Positions 24,471-32,872 of a stretch of 64,000 nucleotides of DNA are shown piece after piece; the first letter of the stretch is position 1, and every line of letters begins with the position of its first letter. The translations under genes and the position numbers were made by a program. Origin of the DNA: Hyphococcus sp. (GTDB taxonomy: Bacteria > Pseudomonadota > Alphaproteobacteria > Caulobacterales > Parvularculaceae). The notes below the pieces were generated by a model. That model searched no databases. It was not told where the DNA came from and worked only from the letters and a program-made list of their open reading frames with translations. The stretch spans positions 427,431 through 491,430 of the forward strand of contig JAJFGB010000001.1 of the NCBI GenBank assembly GCA_021776335.1. The letters run 5' to 3'.

Positions 24471-26480
24471 ATGACCGAGAATGATGGAGATACCTCTGAC
24501 GCGACGCCTGAGCCGGAGCCATTACAGGCCGCCGACGGCAGGCATGTGTTTGTCTGCTATTCCCACAAGGACGCCAAAACCGTTTATTCAGATATTGACT
24601 GGCTGACAGGAGCGGGCTGTACGCTGTGGTATGACAAGGAACTCAATCCCGGCGCAGTGTGGCGCAGCGAGTTAGCGGCGGCGATTGAAAACGCATCCGT
24701 CGTTTTGTTTTATGCTTCGCCGGACGCCGTTGCTTCAGAACATTGCAGTCGCGAAATAAATTACGCGCTCGATTGCGGCGTGCCTGTAATTCCGGTTTAT
24801 TTAGTCGAAACGGCATTGTCGGGGGATCTGCGCATGGCGCTCGCCCGGGTGCAGGCAATCCATCGCCATGGCATGAGCACTGACGAGTACCGCGCGCAGC
24901 TTTTGTCGGTGCTTGGCGGCGTCAAAACGTCTATGACACGCACAATCACGCCGCCGCGCCCGGCAAAACGCCTTTGGCTCAGAGCCGGCGCAATTGTGGT
25001 CGCTTTTGCCGCCATCATGGCCGGCGCCTATTTACTGTCGCCGCAGTTTTCCGGAAACACGCATGTTCAAAATGTCAATGCTCCTGCACCGTCCCTTAAG
25101 TCCCTCGCTGTTTTGCCTTTCGACAATCTGTCAGGCGATCCTGAACATCGCTATTTCGCAGATGGCCTGCAGGACGCGCTGATTGGTGAACTCGCGCAGA
25201 TTAACGCGTTGCGTGTGATCTCGCGCACATCGACGCTGGGCTATGGAAATACCGACAAAACGATTCCGCAAATTGCGTCAGAGCTCGGCGTCGGCGGCAT
25301 TGTTGAAGCTTCTGTCATGCGCGCTGACGGGAATGTGCGCATTCAGGTTCAGCTGATTGGCGTGTATCCCGAGGAGCACCATTTATGGGCGTCGAGCTTT
25401 GATGGCGATGTCAGCGATATACTCGGCGTTCAAAGCGAGGTGGCGCGGGCGGTCGCCGCGCAGGTCGGCGCGACGCTTTCCGACGAAGAATCGAAACGGA
25501 TTAGCGCGACCCGAAAGATCGATCCATCCAGCTATGACGCCTATCTCCGGGGTGTGTCCTATATCAATCAGTTTACGCCCTATCCGACGCCTACGGAAAA
25601 TTTCGATCTTGGTGTGAAATATCTCGAACGCGCCGTCGAGCTGAACCCGAATGATCCGCTGGCATATGCGGGGCTGGCCATGGCCTATAGCGATTTGGGC
25701 CATATGCCGGCGCCGCCGACGGAATCGTTTCCAAAAGCGCGCGACTATGCGCTGCGTGCCCTGGCCCTCGACGATACGCTGGCGGGCGCCCATCTCGCGC
25801 TTGCGGAAACCATTGTTTATTTCGACTGGAATTTGGTCGCGGGCGTTGATGCCTTTGAGCGGGCGCTTGAACTTGACCCGAATAACGCCCGCGCCCGCGC
25901 CCACTATGGCTGGGCGTTGGATGGTTTGGGCCGGTTCGACGAAGCCGAAGCGCAGTTAAAGAAATCGGTTGAGCTGGCGCCGCTGGAGCCGATTTATGCG
26001 GCCTGGCTTGGCTGGTGGTATCTTGGCATGGAGCGATATGACGAAGCGATTGAAGCGTCGCAGCAATCTCTCGATTTGGTCGATGATTATTATATCGGTC
26101 TCTATGTGATGGGGGCCGTTTATGCGCATCAGAAACGGTTCGCGGAGGCTATTCACGTCCATGAACGTCTGGCGGAACTCTATCCGATGTTCTGGAACTG
26201 GCCGCTTGGCAGAACTTACGCCAGGGCCGGAAAAACAGAGGAAGCGCAGCAGATTATCAGCCAGATCGGCGGCGATAATGTGGTTCACACATGGGGACGC
26301 GCGATGATTTACGACGCCCTTGGCGACAAGGATATGGCATTTCAGTCTTTGCGTGATGCGGCGCGCCACAAGCACAGCTTTATTCCGTGGATCGGCCGGA
26401 ATTATGCGTTCAGCGCATTGAAAGACGATCCGCGGTTTGAGTTTTTGAACGCGGCGGTCAATTATGGCAGCGCGCCCTAG
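24471..26480 (+). CDS. TIR-domain / FlgO-like / TPR membrane signalling protein
   Basis: 669 residues; ATG chosen with GGGGAA just upstream and because the preceding 77 codons look non-coding. TIR domain at about 24-150: RHVFVCYSHKDAKTVYSDID, LWYDKELNPGAVW, VVLFYASPDAVASEHCSREI. Glu95 in SREINYAL sits where TIR NADases have their catalytic Glu. Membrane helix about 170-190, FlgO-like domain from 211 (SLAVLPFDNLSGDPEHRYFA), then at least six TPR units to the end. The TIR part is cytoplasmic, the rest periplasmic. Whether it cleaves NAD or only binds partners is unknown. It resembles a common alphaproteobacterial family often misnamed adenylate cyclase. Confidence 0.85.
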   Translation: MTENDGDTSDATPEPEPLQAADGRHVFVCYSHKDAKTVYSDIDWLTGAGCTLWYDKELNPGAVWRSELAAAIENASVVLFYASPDAVASEHCSREINYALDCGVPVIPVYLVETALSGDLRMALARVQAIHRHGMSTDEYRAQLLSVLGGVKTSMTRTITPPRPAKRLWLRAGAIVVAFAAIMAGAYLLSPQFSGNTHVQNVNAPAPSLKSLAVLPFDNLSGDPEHRYFADGLQDALIGELAQINALRVISRTSTLGYGNTDKTIPQIASELGVGGIVEASVMRADGNVRIQVQLIGVYPEEHHLWASSFDGDVSDILGVQSEVARAVAAQVGATLSDEESKRISATRKIDPSSYDAYLRGVSYINQFTPYPTPTENFDLGVKYLERAVELNPNDPLAYAGLAMAYSDLGHMPAPPTESFPKARDYALRALALDDTLAGAHLALAETIVYFDWNLVAGVDAFERALELDPNNARARAHYGWALDGLGRFDEAEAQLKKSVELAPLEPIYAAWLGWWYLGMERYDEAIEASQQSLDLVDDYYIGLYVMGAVYAHQKRFAEAIHVHERLAELYPMFWNWPLGRTYARAGKTEEAQQIISQIGGDNVVHTWGRAMIYDALGDKDMAFQSLRDAARHKHSFIPWIGRNYAFSALKDDPRFEFLNAAVNYGSAP

Positions 26481-26481
26481 A

Positions 26482-26563
26482 GCGATTTACCGCTCCAGGG
26501 TTTTTGTCAGTCGCGTTTTCGAACCGTAAAACCGGCGGCCACTTTTGCTGAAGACGCTCTAGA
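26482..26563. repeat. Dispersed intergenic repeat, copy A
   Basis: Bracketed by AGAGCG-like ends. Its core is GCGTTTTCGAACCGTAAAAC, then CGGCGGCCACTTTTGCTGAA, and it closes with GACGCTCT. The same order (GCGTTT, GACGG/CCGTAAA, ACC, CACTTT, GAAACGC/GACGC) recurs at 58585-58631. It fits the common class of palindromic intergenic repeats of alphaproteobacteria that start AGAGCG and contain a CCGGT/CACTTT core. It lies between convergent genes and may also end transcription. Confidence 0.6.
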
Positions 26564-27224
26564 CGCTCCCGCGGATCAATTGCAACGCAATCAACATAAA
26601 CCATACGCCCATCAACACGATGACGAGGCCCATGCCATGCACATTCAAGACAAGATGTCCCGTCAAGATGCCAATTGCGATCACGGGCCCGACAAAGAGC
26701 CCGCCAAAACCCGCGATGCGCGGAAGGCCGGACATAACCACAAGGCGTATGGACCAGAGCAAAATCGCGACGCCATAAAACAGGCTGCCCGCTTTCGCCA
26801 GCGTCTGGTTGGTTTCGCTAAGCGCCAATAGTTGCGCGCGGAAGACCTGATCATCGGCGACGTCGACATAATGTTCCGCGAGGCCGGGAACGATAAAACC
26901 GGAGACAAGTGCAGCGCCGGTCATGGCAATAGTGGCGGCGCCAAATAAAAGCTGCGCTGCACGTACGCTGGAATGGCTTTCATTGAGGCGCCGGGAGAGG
27001 GCCGACAGCGCGAAATAGAAGACCAGCACAAAGCCGATCATGCCACCATGGACAAAACTGTTGAGGGTCGATTCTGCGATTAGCTCACGAGCGACGCTGT
27101 CATGGCCGGGCGATCCGGTGGTCGGGTGGAGTGTCATCAGCGCTATCGCGCCTAGCGCTGCTGCCGCGAGGGCGCCGCCCGCAATCAAGCCGGCATGGTT
27201 GTTGTTGTTCTGGTCGGGCATCAT
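26559..27224 (-). CDS. Hypothetical integral membrane protein
   Basis: 221 residues with about seven hydrophobic helices (GLIAGGALAAAALGAIALMT, GMIGFVLVFYFALSALS, LFGAATIAMTGAALVSGFIV, GFGGLFVGPVIAIGILTGHL, GLVIVLMGVWFMLIALQL). A conserved-looking HPTTG lies in the first loop and LHPT/HGM histidines face one side. No family recognised with confidence. The gene stands alone, its start 178 bases from the TetR gene, which points away from it; that regulator could control it. Confidence 0.6.
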   Translation of the reverse strand: MMPDQNNNNHAGLIAGGALAAAALGAIALMTLHPTTGSPGHDSVARELIAESTLNSFVHGGMIGFVLVFYFALSALSRRLNESHSSVRAAQLLFGAATIAMTGAALVSGFIVPGLAEHYVDVADDQVFRAQLLALSETNQTLAKAGSLFYGVAILLWSIRLVVMSGLPRIAGFGGLFVGPVIAIGILTGHLVLNVHGMGLVIVLMGVWFMLIALQLIRGSV

Positions 27225-27402
27225 GTTCTTCCTCTGATTTCAAAGGAGGAACCTGCCTGCGTCATGGGGACTTATTCGAGGGAATAATCGGGCTGAAAGT
27301 CCCATTTCGGACAATCGGCGCGTTTTGTGCGGTAACGCGCCCCATGCTATAGAAAATAGTGGGCTATAGGAACTTATGGGGCTTTCCGGATAACGGGAGA
27401 AC

Positions 27403-27939
27403 ATGAAAGACACCGCTATAGACGACCGGCGCGTGCGTCGCACCCGGCTTGCAATATTCGAAGCGTTCAGAACGCTCGTCCTGTCACGGCGTTACGAAGA
27501 CATTCGTGTGGCGGATATTATTGCGGAGGCCGATGTCGGGCGCTCTACTTTTTACGATCATTTTACCGGTAAAGATGACGTTCTGCTTTCCAGTATTGAA
27601 GGGTTGTTTGATGTTCTCGCAGATACGGTGACGCAACGCGTGGCGCGCGAGCGCGTGTTTTTTGTGCTGTCGCATTTCTGGGACCAGCGTTCGCTATCGC
27701 GCATGGTGCTTTCAAACGAATTGTTTTTTAAATTATCGCGCAAGCTCGCCGAGATGATGGAGATGCGCCTTAAGGCCGACGGCGCCGCGCCGCAAGCCGC
27801 GCGCATTCACGCAACCGAAGCCGCCATGGCGCAACTCGGGCTGATCAAAGTCTGGAGTGCCGGCGATTTATCCTGCGACGTCGACGCGCTGGCGGATCAT
27901 TTTGTGACTCATTGGCGTGATCGTGCTGGTAATGGTTAG
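27403..27939 (+). CDS. TetR/AcrR-family transcriptional regulator
   Basis: 178 residues. N-terminal HTH: RRVRRTRLAIFEAFRTLVLS, YEDIRVADIIAEADVGRSTF and YDHFTGKDDVLL, which match the family exactly in order. The C-terminal ligand-binding half is helical and not assignable. TetR proteins usually repress the divergent neighbour, here the membrane protein at 26559-27224. No clear palindrome is visible in the 178-base gap. A hairpin formed by a repeat copy follows 16 bases after the stop. Confidence 0.9.
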   Translation: MKDTAIDDRRVRRTRLAIFEAFRTLVLSRRYEDIRVADIIAEADVGRSTFYDHFTGKDDVLLSSIEGLFDVLADTVTQRVARERVFFVLSHFWDQRSLSRMVLSNELFFKLSRKLAEMMEMRLKADGAAPQAARIHATEAAMAQLGLIKVWSAGDLSCDVDALADHFVTHWRDRAGNG

Positions 27940-27954
27940 CGAAGAGCGCTCCTG

Positions 27955-27980
27955 TTTTTCCCCCGTAAACGGGGGAGGAA
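27955..27980. repeat. Partial copy of the CCCCC/GGGGG dispersed repeat
   Basis: TTTTTCCCCCGTAAACGGGG followed by GAGGAA. The perfect hairpin CCCCCGT/ACGGGGG matches the right end of the longer elements at 40551-40676 and 42594-42748. It sits between the convergent tetR and gamma-glutamyltransferase genes, where it could act as a terminator for either. Confidence 0.65.
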
Positions 27981-27991
27981 TTTGTTCCTGA

Positions 27992-29728
27992 CTAACACCC
28001 CGCATCGGGACTGCAGGCGGCGCTGCCGGGAATGCGGGTGTCCGCATAGCCATAGGCCCATTCCCCATCATAGGATGCGGTTTGCGGACGCGCGTACCAG
28101 TTAAAGGGCGTGAGCTTGTGACCCTTTGCCTCAAGCAGTTTTTTTGTGTCTTCGCTGAGGCCCTCTTCATAAAGGATTTGATCCGGCAGCCATTGATGGT
28201 GAATGCGCAATTGCTCCGTTGCATCGGCGATATTCATCCCGCGATCAATGACGTTCAAAACGACGCTCAAGACCGATGTGATAATCCGCGAGCCGCCCGC
28301 GGCGCCGGTTGCTAGAACCGGTTCGCCATCCTTCAGTAAAAGCACCGGTGTCATGGAGCTTAATGGCCGCTTGCCCGCCTCGATGGCGTTCTTTTCATTG
28401 CCGATGAGACCGTAATAATTCGGAACGCCGGGGGCGGCGGAAAAGTCATCCATTTCATTGTTGAGAAGAATGCCCGTGCCAGGCACGACGATGCGCGAGC
28501 CGAAACTCAAATTCAGCGTATAGGTATTGGCGACCATATTGCCGTCGCCGTCGATCACGGAAAAATGCGTCGTATCGGGACTTTCATATGCGTAAGGATC
28601 GCCCGGTCCAATTTCCGACGACGGTCGCGCCCGGTCGGGATCAATCCCGGCGGCCAGTTCTCTCGCATAGGCTTTGGATGAAAGGCCTTCGACGGGCACG
28701 TCAGTGAAGTCTGGATCGCCGAGATGTTCGGCCCGGTCTGCAAAAGCAAGGCGCATGGTTTCGGCGAGAAAGTGCAGGGCGTCCGCGCTGTCGCCGCGTG
28801 CCTGATAAGGCTCCCTTGTTTCCATGATATTGAGCATCTGGATCAGATGTACCCCGCCGGAGCTGGGCGGCGGCATGGAATGAATCTCATAACCGCGATA
28901 CGTCCCTGTGACGGGTTCGCGTTCGACGACCTGATAATTGGCGAGATCCTCGCGCGTAATCAGCCCGCCATTGGCGGCCATGTCGTCGGCGATCGCATCG
29001 GCAATGGCGCCTTTGTAAAATCCGTCACGGCCTTCTTTCGCGATGATCCTGAGCGTGTTGCCAAGATCTTTTCGGCGCATGATGTCGCCGGGAAGATAAG
29101 AACCGTCCGCTTTAAAAAACTCCGCGCAGGCCGCTGCATCGGCGCATAAAGCGTCGCGATAACCTTCGGTCATGGCAATTGTGTAATAGGAAAGCGGATA
29201 GCCTTTTGACGCCAGTTTGATCGCCGGCGCCATCACGGTTTTCAGCGGCAGGCGCCCGTATTTTTTATGAGCATGCAACAGCCCTGCGACGGTGCCCGGA
29301 ACGCCGGCGGCCTTGCGCGAATAACGGATGGCCTGATCATCGACGGCGCCGTCTTCTCGCACATACATATCGGCCGTCGCCGCAGCGGGCGCCATTTCAC
29401 GATAATCGATGGCAATAGTTTTGCCCTCTTCGCGCATATGCACCAGCATGAAGCCGCCACCGCCGATATTGCCCGCGCGCGGTAAGGTAACAGCAAGGGC
29501 GAAAGCAGTTGCAACCGCCGCGTCAACGGCGTTGCCGCCCTTTGCAAGAATATCCGCGCCAACCTTCGCGCCGATCCTGTCACCGGCGACGACGATGCCG
29601 CCGCGTCCGGCATTAGGAAGATAGCGCTCATTTTCAAAGGGCGGGACGCTTTGGGCATATGACGGAACCGCTGTGAAGTTCACGGCGGCGATCAGGGCGA
29701 GGGCGGGGAGGAGGGATTTCTTTTGCAT
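27992..29728 (-). CDS. ggt: Gamma-glutamyltransferase precursor
   Basis: 578 residues from the methionine that begins a signal peptide (KKSLLPALALIAAVNFTAVP, cut after SYAQ); a methionine four codons upstream is also possible. The autoprocessing site with its nucleophile Thr is in SPDTTHFSVIDGDGNMVANT, followed by YTLNLSFGSRIVVPGTGILL, NNEMDDFSA and the oxyanion segment KRPLSSMTPVLLLKDG. Length equals the E. coli enzyme. The proenzyme cleaves itself into two subunits in the periplasm and transfers or hydrolyses the gamma-glutamyl group of glutathione and related compounds. The long extra open frame upstream is not homologous. Confidence 0.95.
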   Translation of the reverse strand: MQKKSLLPALALIAAVNFTAVPSYAQSVPPFENERYLPNAGRGGIVVAGDRIGAKVGADILAKGGNAVDAAVATAFALAVTLPRAGNIGGGGFMLVHMREEGKTIAIDYREMAPAAATADMYVREDGAVDDQAIRYSRKAAGVPGTVAGLLHAHKKYGRLPLKTVMAPAIKLASKGYPLSYYTIAMTEGYRDALCADAAACAEFFKADGSYLPGDIMRRKDLGNTLRIIAKEGRDGFYKGAIADAIADDMAANGGLITREDLANYQVVEREPVTGTYRGYEIHSMPPPSSGGVHLIQMLNIMETREPYQARGDSADALHFLAETMRLAFADRAEHLGDPDFTDVPVEGLSSKAYARELAAGIDPDRARPSSEIGPGDPYAYESPDTTHFSVIDGDGNMVANTYTLNLSFGSRIVVPGTGILLNNEMDDFSAAPGVPNYYGLIGNEKNAIEAGKRPLSSMTPVLLLKDGEPVLATGAAGGSRIITSVLSVVLNVIDRGMNIADATEQLRIHHQWLPDQILYEEGLSEDTKKLLEAKGHKLTPFNWYARPQTASYDGEWAYGYADTRIPGSAACSPDAGC

Positions 29729-29930
29729 GGGCTGGAGCATAAGGGGGTTTTGAGTGTTTATCGACCAAATTTCACCGTCATCCCGGATGCAATCCAGCAC
29801 CTTTGATGATGTATTGTACGGGACGACGACTAAAATTAAAGCCACCAGCATCGCCGCCAATACCGCCGCAGCTTCATTGCGATGGCGGCCAATTGGGCTA
29901 TCATCGCCCCGAATTCCAGAGGGGGCTTTT

Positions 29931-30917
29931 ATGAAAAAAACGGATCGATTGCTATGGCGATGTGTGCTGCTCGCGACAATTACATATGCCCTCAGCGCCT
30001 GTACGCCTTCACAAGACGCGTCAAGCGCTGATCCGGCGCCGCAGCCGATCATTAATGTACACATGCATTCTGCCTGGCCCGGTGGCGACGACGCCTATCG
30101 CGACGATGTTGTCAAAGAAATGGACAGCAATAATATTGTGCTGTCGGTGCTGCACTTTACCGAAGCGGCAGACATTGATGACTGGGCGCGGGCAGAACCG
30201 CAGCGCTTTCTTGCCGGTCCGCAAATGCCATGCCCTCAGCGAGAGGAGGGCGTGCTTTTTTGTTTTCCCGATGAAGATGGCTGGGCGGATCTCACATGGC
30301 TGGAAACGCATATGGCTTCCGGTGATATCGGCGCCATGGGGGAAATGTTGTTCGTATACGCAGGTATTGCTCCGGACGATCCCCGCATGGACGGTTATTG
30401 GGCGCTGGCGGAAAAATACGAAGTGCCGGTTGGCGTACATATCAATCGCGGACCGCCCATTGGCGCGCCGCCGCGCCTTGAAGGATGTTGTCCCGATTTC
30501 AACAGCGATATCGGCAATCCTGAACTATTGAGACCGGTGCTGGACCAATATCCGGGTTTGAGGATTTATCTGCAGCATGCGGGCATACCCGCCATGCCTG
30601 ATCTCGACGATATCGACTATACCGAGGAGACATTCGCGTTGATGCGCGACTATCCCAATGTCTATGCAGAGATGACCATTCTCAATTCTCTGTGGCCTGT
30701 GGAAATTCATGAAGCTGTGTTGAAAAATTTTATCGCACAGGGCTTTGGCGATCGCATCATGTTCGGCACGGATAATCTGCCGGCGGCGCCGATCATTGAA
30801 CGGCTCAATTCATTCGAATTTCTGACTGAGGCGCAACGCCGTGGTATTTTCTACGACAATGCTGCGCGATTTTTAAAGCTCGAGCAGGAGGTCATAGACG
30901 CACATTACGGCCGATAG
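29931..30917 (+). CDS. Amidohydrolase-family lipoprotein
   Basis: 328 residues; start chosen at MKKTDRLLWRCVLLATITYA because a lipoprotein signal follows with lipobox LSAC. The TIM-barrel amidohydrolase type (PF04909-like) shows the metal motif NVHMHSAW, VGVHINRGPP, IYLQHAG and MFGTDNLPAAP, then a C-terminal NAARFLKL. These enzymes hydrolyse or decarboxylate small ring compounds. The lipid anchor puts this one on the periplasmic side, which is unusual for the family. Its start is 202 bases from ggt, transcribed the other way. Confidence 0.85.
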   Translation: MKKTDRLLWRCVLLATITYALSACTPSQDASSADPAPQPIINVHMHSAWPGGDDAYRDDVVKEMDSNNIVLSVLHFTEAADIDDWARAEPQRFLAGPQMPCPQREEGVLFCFPDEDGWADLTWLETHMASGDIGAMGEMLFVYAGIAPDDPRMDGYWALAEKYEVPVGVHINRGPPIGAPPRLEGCCPDFNSDIGNPELLRPVLDQYPGLRIYLQHAGIPAMPDLDDIDYTEETFALMRDYPNVYAEMTILNSLWPVEIHEAVLKNFIAQGFGDRIMFGTDNLPAAPIIERLNSFEFLTEAQRRGIFYDNAARFLKLEQEVIDAHYGR

Positions 30918-30956
30918 TTCATTTGGCGCAGATTGGCGGCCGCACTGATTGAAACG

Positions 30957-31205
30957 CTAGTTGCGCGACGCTGCGCTGATCTCCACCAGTCGGTCATAGG
31001 CGCGGAACGCCAATATCCATGACTCGGTCAAAACGCGCATGAGCAACGGACCGAAGATCAGCGGGAACGGCCAGGCCCAGTTGCCGAGGGTGAACAGCAC
31101 ATAAGTTCCATAGAGCGAGCCGCCGACACCGGCCCAAAAGATGATCTGGATGAGGACCGGCGAGATCATCCGTTGAAAAGAAAGGATCGCCCAAAGCGTT
31201 TTCAT
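30957..31205 (-). CDS. DUF4282 small membrane protein
   Basis: 82 residues, two membrane helices. It follows the DUF4282 pattern: LSFQRMISPVLIQIIFWAGV in helix 1, PFPLIFGPLLMRVLTESWIL with the conserved Pro-Leu-Arg-Glu set, and a short helical tail AFRAYDRLVEIS. Function unknown. Last gene of a three-gene minus-strand cluster behind the DhlA-like enzyme and another membrane protein. Confidence 0.8.
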   Translation of the reverse strand: MKTLWAILSFQRMISPVLIQIIFWAGVGGSLYGTYVLFTLGNWAWPFPLIFGPLLMRVLTESWILAFRAYDRLVEISAASRN

Positions 31206-31294
31206 GATGGCCTCCGGAGTCTGTCACGAAGACCATCAGTTTCGCCGTGTTTGGATTTGGCGGCAAGCGGCTTTCTCCAGCACCTAACATGCAA

Positions 31295-31840
31295 TCAGAC
31301 TTTTCCGTCGGCCTTTAATTTGCGCAGCCTTTTTGCAAACCAGAACACAAAGAACGGCAAATACAACATCGCCAAAAAAGCCCTCAAGACCGGGTCCGGG
31401 TGTTTAAACGTTTCGCGTCCTTCGAGTTCAACAAGCAAATCACATGCTCGCCAGTTGAGCCGAAAGAATGCGTATATCGATACGGCGCCAAGGATATCAG
31501 TAATGCCGAGCGCATCGTTTTGATTGATACCGCCAATAGACAAAGCGCCAAGAAGAACTGCGGGTATGATCAACAGCAACAAAAATTGATTCATCCGGCC
31601 GGGCCTGTGTTTGGAAGTTTCTGCCACGTGTGGCGCGAGATGGTGGTACAAGAGCGTTGACCAGGAAACCCAGAAGAACTGGGTCAACAGCATTATTGCG
31701 AACCCCGTGTGACGCAATATCGAGGCCTCTTGATATATCCACAAGATCGGACCGCCAAAGCCGCCGACCATATATCCGATAAAAACCAACCATGGTCTGA
31801 AATACCACGGCAGAGAAAGTGTTGTATTCGTTTGATTCAC
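31295..31840 (-). CDS. Hypothetical integral membrane protein
   Basis: 181 residues with about five helices (WLVFIGYMVGGFGGPILWIY, TGFAIMLLTQFFWVSWSTLL, QFLLLLIIPAVLLGALSIGG, ALGITDILGAVSIYAFFRLN) and a basic end (FAKRLRKLKADGKV). It starts 12 bases after the stop of the DhlA-like gene, so the two are probably co-transcribed. No family recognised. Confidence 0.6.
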   Translation of the reverse strand: MNQTNTTLSLPWYFRPWLVFIGYMVGGFGGPILWIYQEASILRHTGFAIMLLTQFFWVSWSTLLYHHLAPHVAETSKHRPGRMNQFLLLLIIPAVLLGALSIGGINQNDALGITDILGAVSIYAFFRLNWRACDLLVELEGRETFKHPDPVLRAFLAMLYLPFFVFWFAKRLRKLKADGKV

Positions 31841-31852
31841 ATCACGTGTTTA

Positions 31853-32779
31853 TCACGCGATTCCGAATTTCTCCAGCGCTGCTTTGGCAATGGGCTCGCC
31901 CCACTCCTGCACGAAATGACCGCCATCGGCGATTTCCATCGGTTCCGGGCAATCTTTAATCATCTTACGGAGCATCTGCATGGCGGGCGGACCCAGGACC
32001 GGGTCCTGCATGCCGATCGCCATGAAACTGTCGCCGGTCCAGTCTTGTGACCAGAATTGGCGCGCCTTCAATGAGGTTTCTACGCCTTCGCTGGCCGCGG
32101 GCGTCAAGGCCTCGTCTTCGCTGCCGGTCAGCATCACAAGTTCGGGGAAACGCCTGACGCCCGCCTTGTATGTAATGTCCGGGAAGGGCGCGGCATAGGC
32201 GGCGACTTCGTCGTCAGTGAGAATTGGCGTTGCACGTTTCATCAACATGCCCACATTGAGATCGGGGTTTGCCTTACAAAAAGCCCGCCAGGCGGCAAAG
32301 CCTTCGCCGGCATTTTCGCCAGCGGGAAGGCCGGTGTTCATGACCAACAGCCGCGTATAACGATCCGGCGCTTCCATGGGGAGCGTCAGGCCCAACAACC
32401 CGCCCCAGTCCTGACAGACCACGCAGACATTCTTCAAATCCATGCGCTCGACAAAAGCGAGCAGCGCGTTGCGGTGAAAATGATAAGTGTAAACGTCATC
32501 ATCGACGGGCTTGTCCGAGCGGCCAAAGCCGAACATATCAACGGCGACAAAGCGATGACCGGCATCGGTGAAAACCCTGGCCATTTTGCGATAGAGATAA
32601 GCCCAGCTTGGTTCGCCATGAATGCACAGGAACGTGACGCCATCTTTCGGGCCCTCATCCACATAATGCATGCGGAGCCCCTCATAGCCCGGAAGGTCGT
32701 CGATATAGTTGGGGGCGTAATCCCAGCCTGAGAGGTTGTTGAAACGTTTATCTGGGGTGCGCAGGGCTTCAATGGTCAT
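31853..32779 (-). CDS. Haloalkane dehalogenase-like alpha/beta hydrolase, HLD-I (DhlA) type
   Basis: 308 residues from the family-typical start MTIEALRTPDKRFNNL, with AGGAACG upstream. Alignment to Xanthobacter DhlA (310 residues) from memory is nearly position for position: Glu56 in LCIHGEPSWAYLYRKM, nucleophile Asp124 and halide-binding Trp125 in VVCQDWGGLLGLTLP, Asp259 in IGMQDP, His288 in DGGHFVQEWGE. The second halide-binding Trp of DhlA (175, in a KRWAPTLT segment) appears as Ala183 here (KRATPILT). The reaction expected is hydrolysis of a carbon-halogen bond to an alcohol and halide; the lost Trp makes that less certain. Cytoplasmic. Confidence 0.85.
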   Translation of the reverse strand: MTIEALRTPDKRFNNLSGWDYAPNYIDDLPGYEGLRMHYVDEGPKDGVTFLCIHGEPSWAYLYRKMARVFTDAGHRFVAVDMFGFGRSDKPVDDDVYTYHFHRNALLAFVERMDLKNVCVVCQDWGGLLGLTLPMEAPDRYTRLLVMNTGLPAGENAGEGFAAWRAFCKANPDLNVGMLMKRATPILTDDEVAAYAAPFPDITYKAGVRRFPELVMLTGSEDEALTPAASEGVETSLKARQFWSQDWTGDSFMAIGMQDPVLGPPAMQMLRKMIKDCPEPMEIADGGHFVQEWGEPIAKAALEKFGIA

Positions 32780-32872
32780 GGGGCGTTCCTTATTGCGGCA
32801 ATAGGAAAACATGACGCTTAGGCCGGCGTCATGCAAAGCACTTTCGCAGTTAAAGCAAATGTATTTTGCGCG

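Noticed and set aside
29754-29930. 59-codon extension of the amidohydrolase lipoprotein
   Set aside because: It would hide the lipoprotein signal peptide, which begins at the methionine at 29931.
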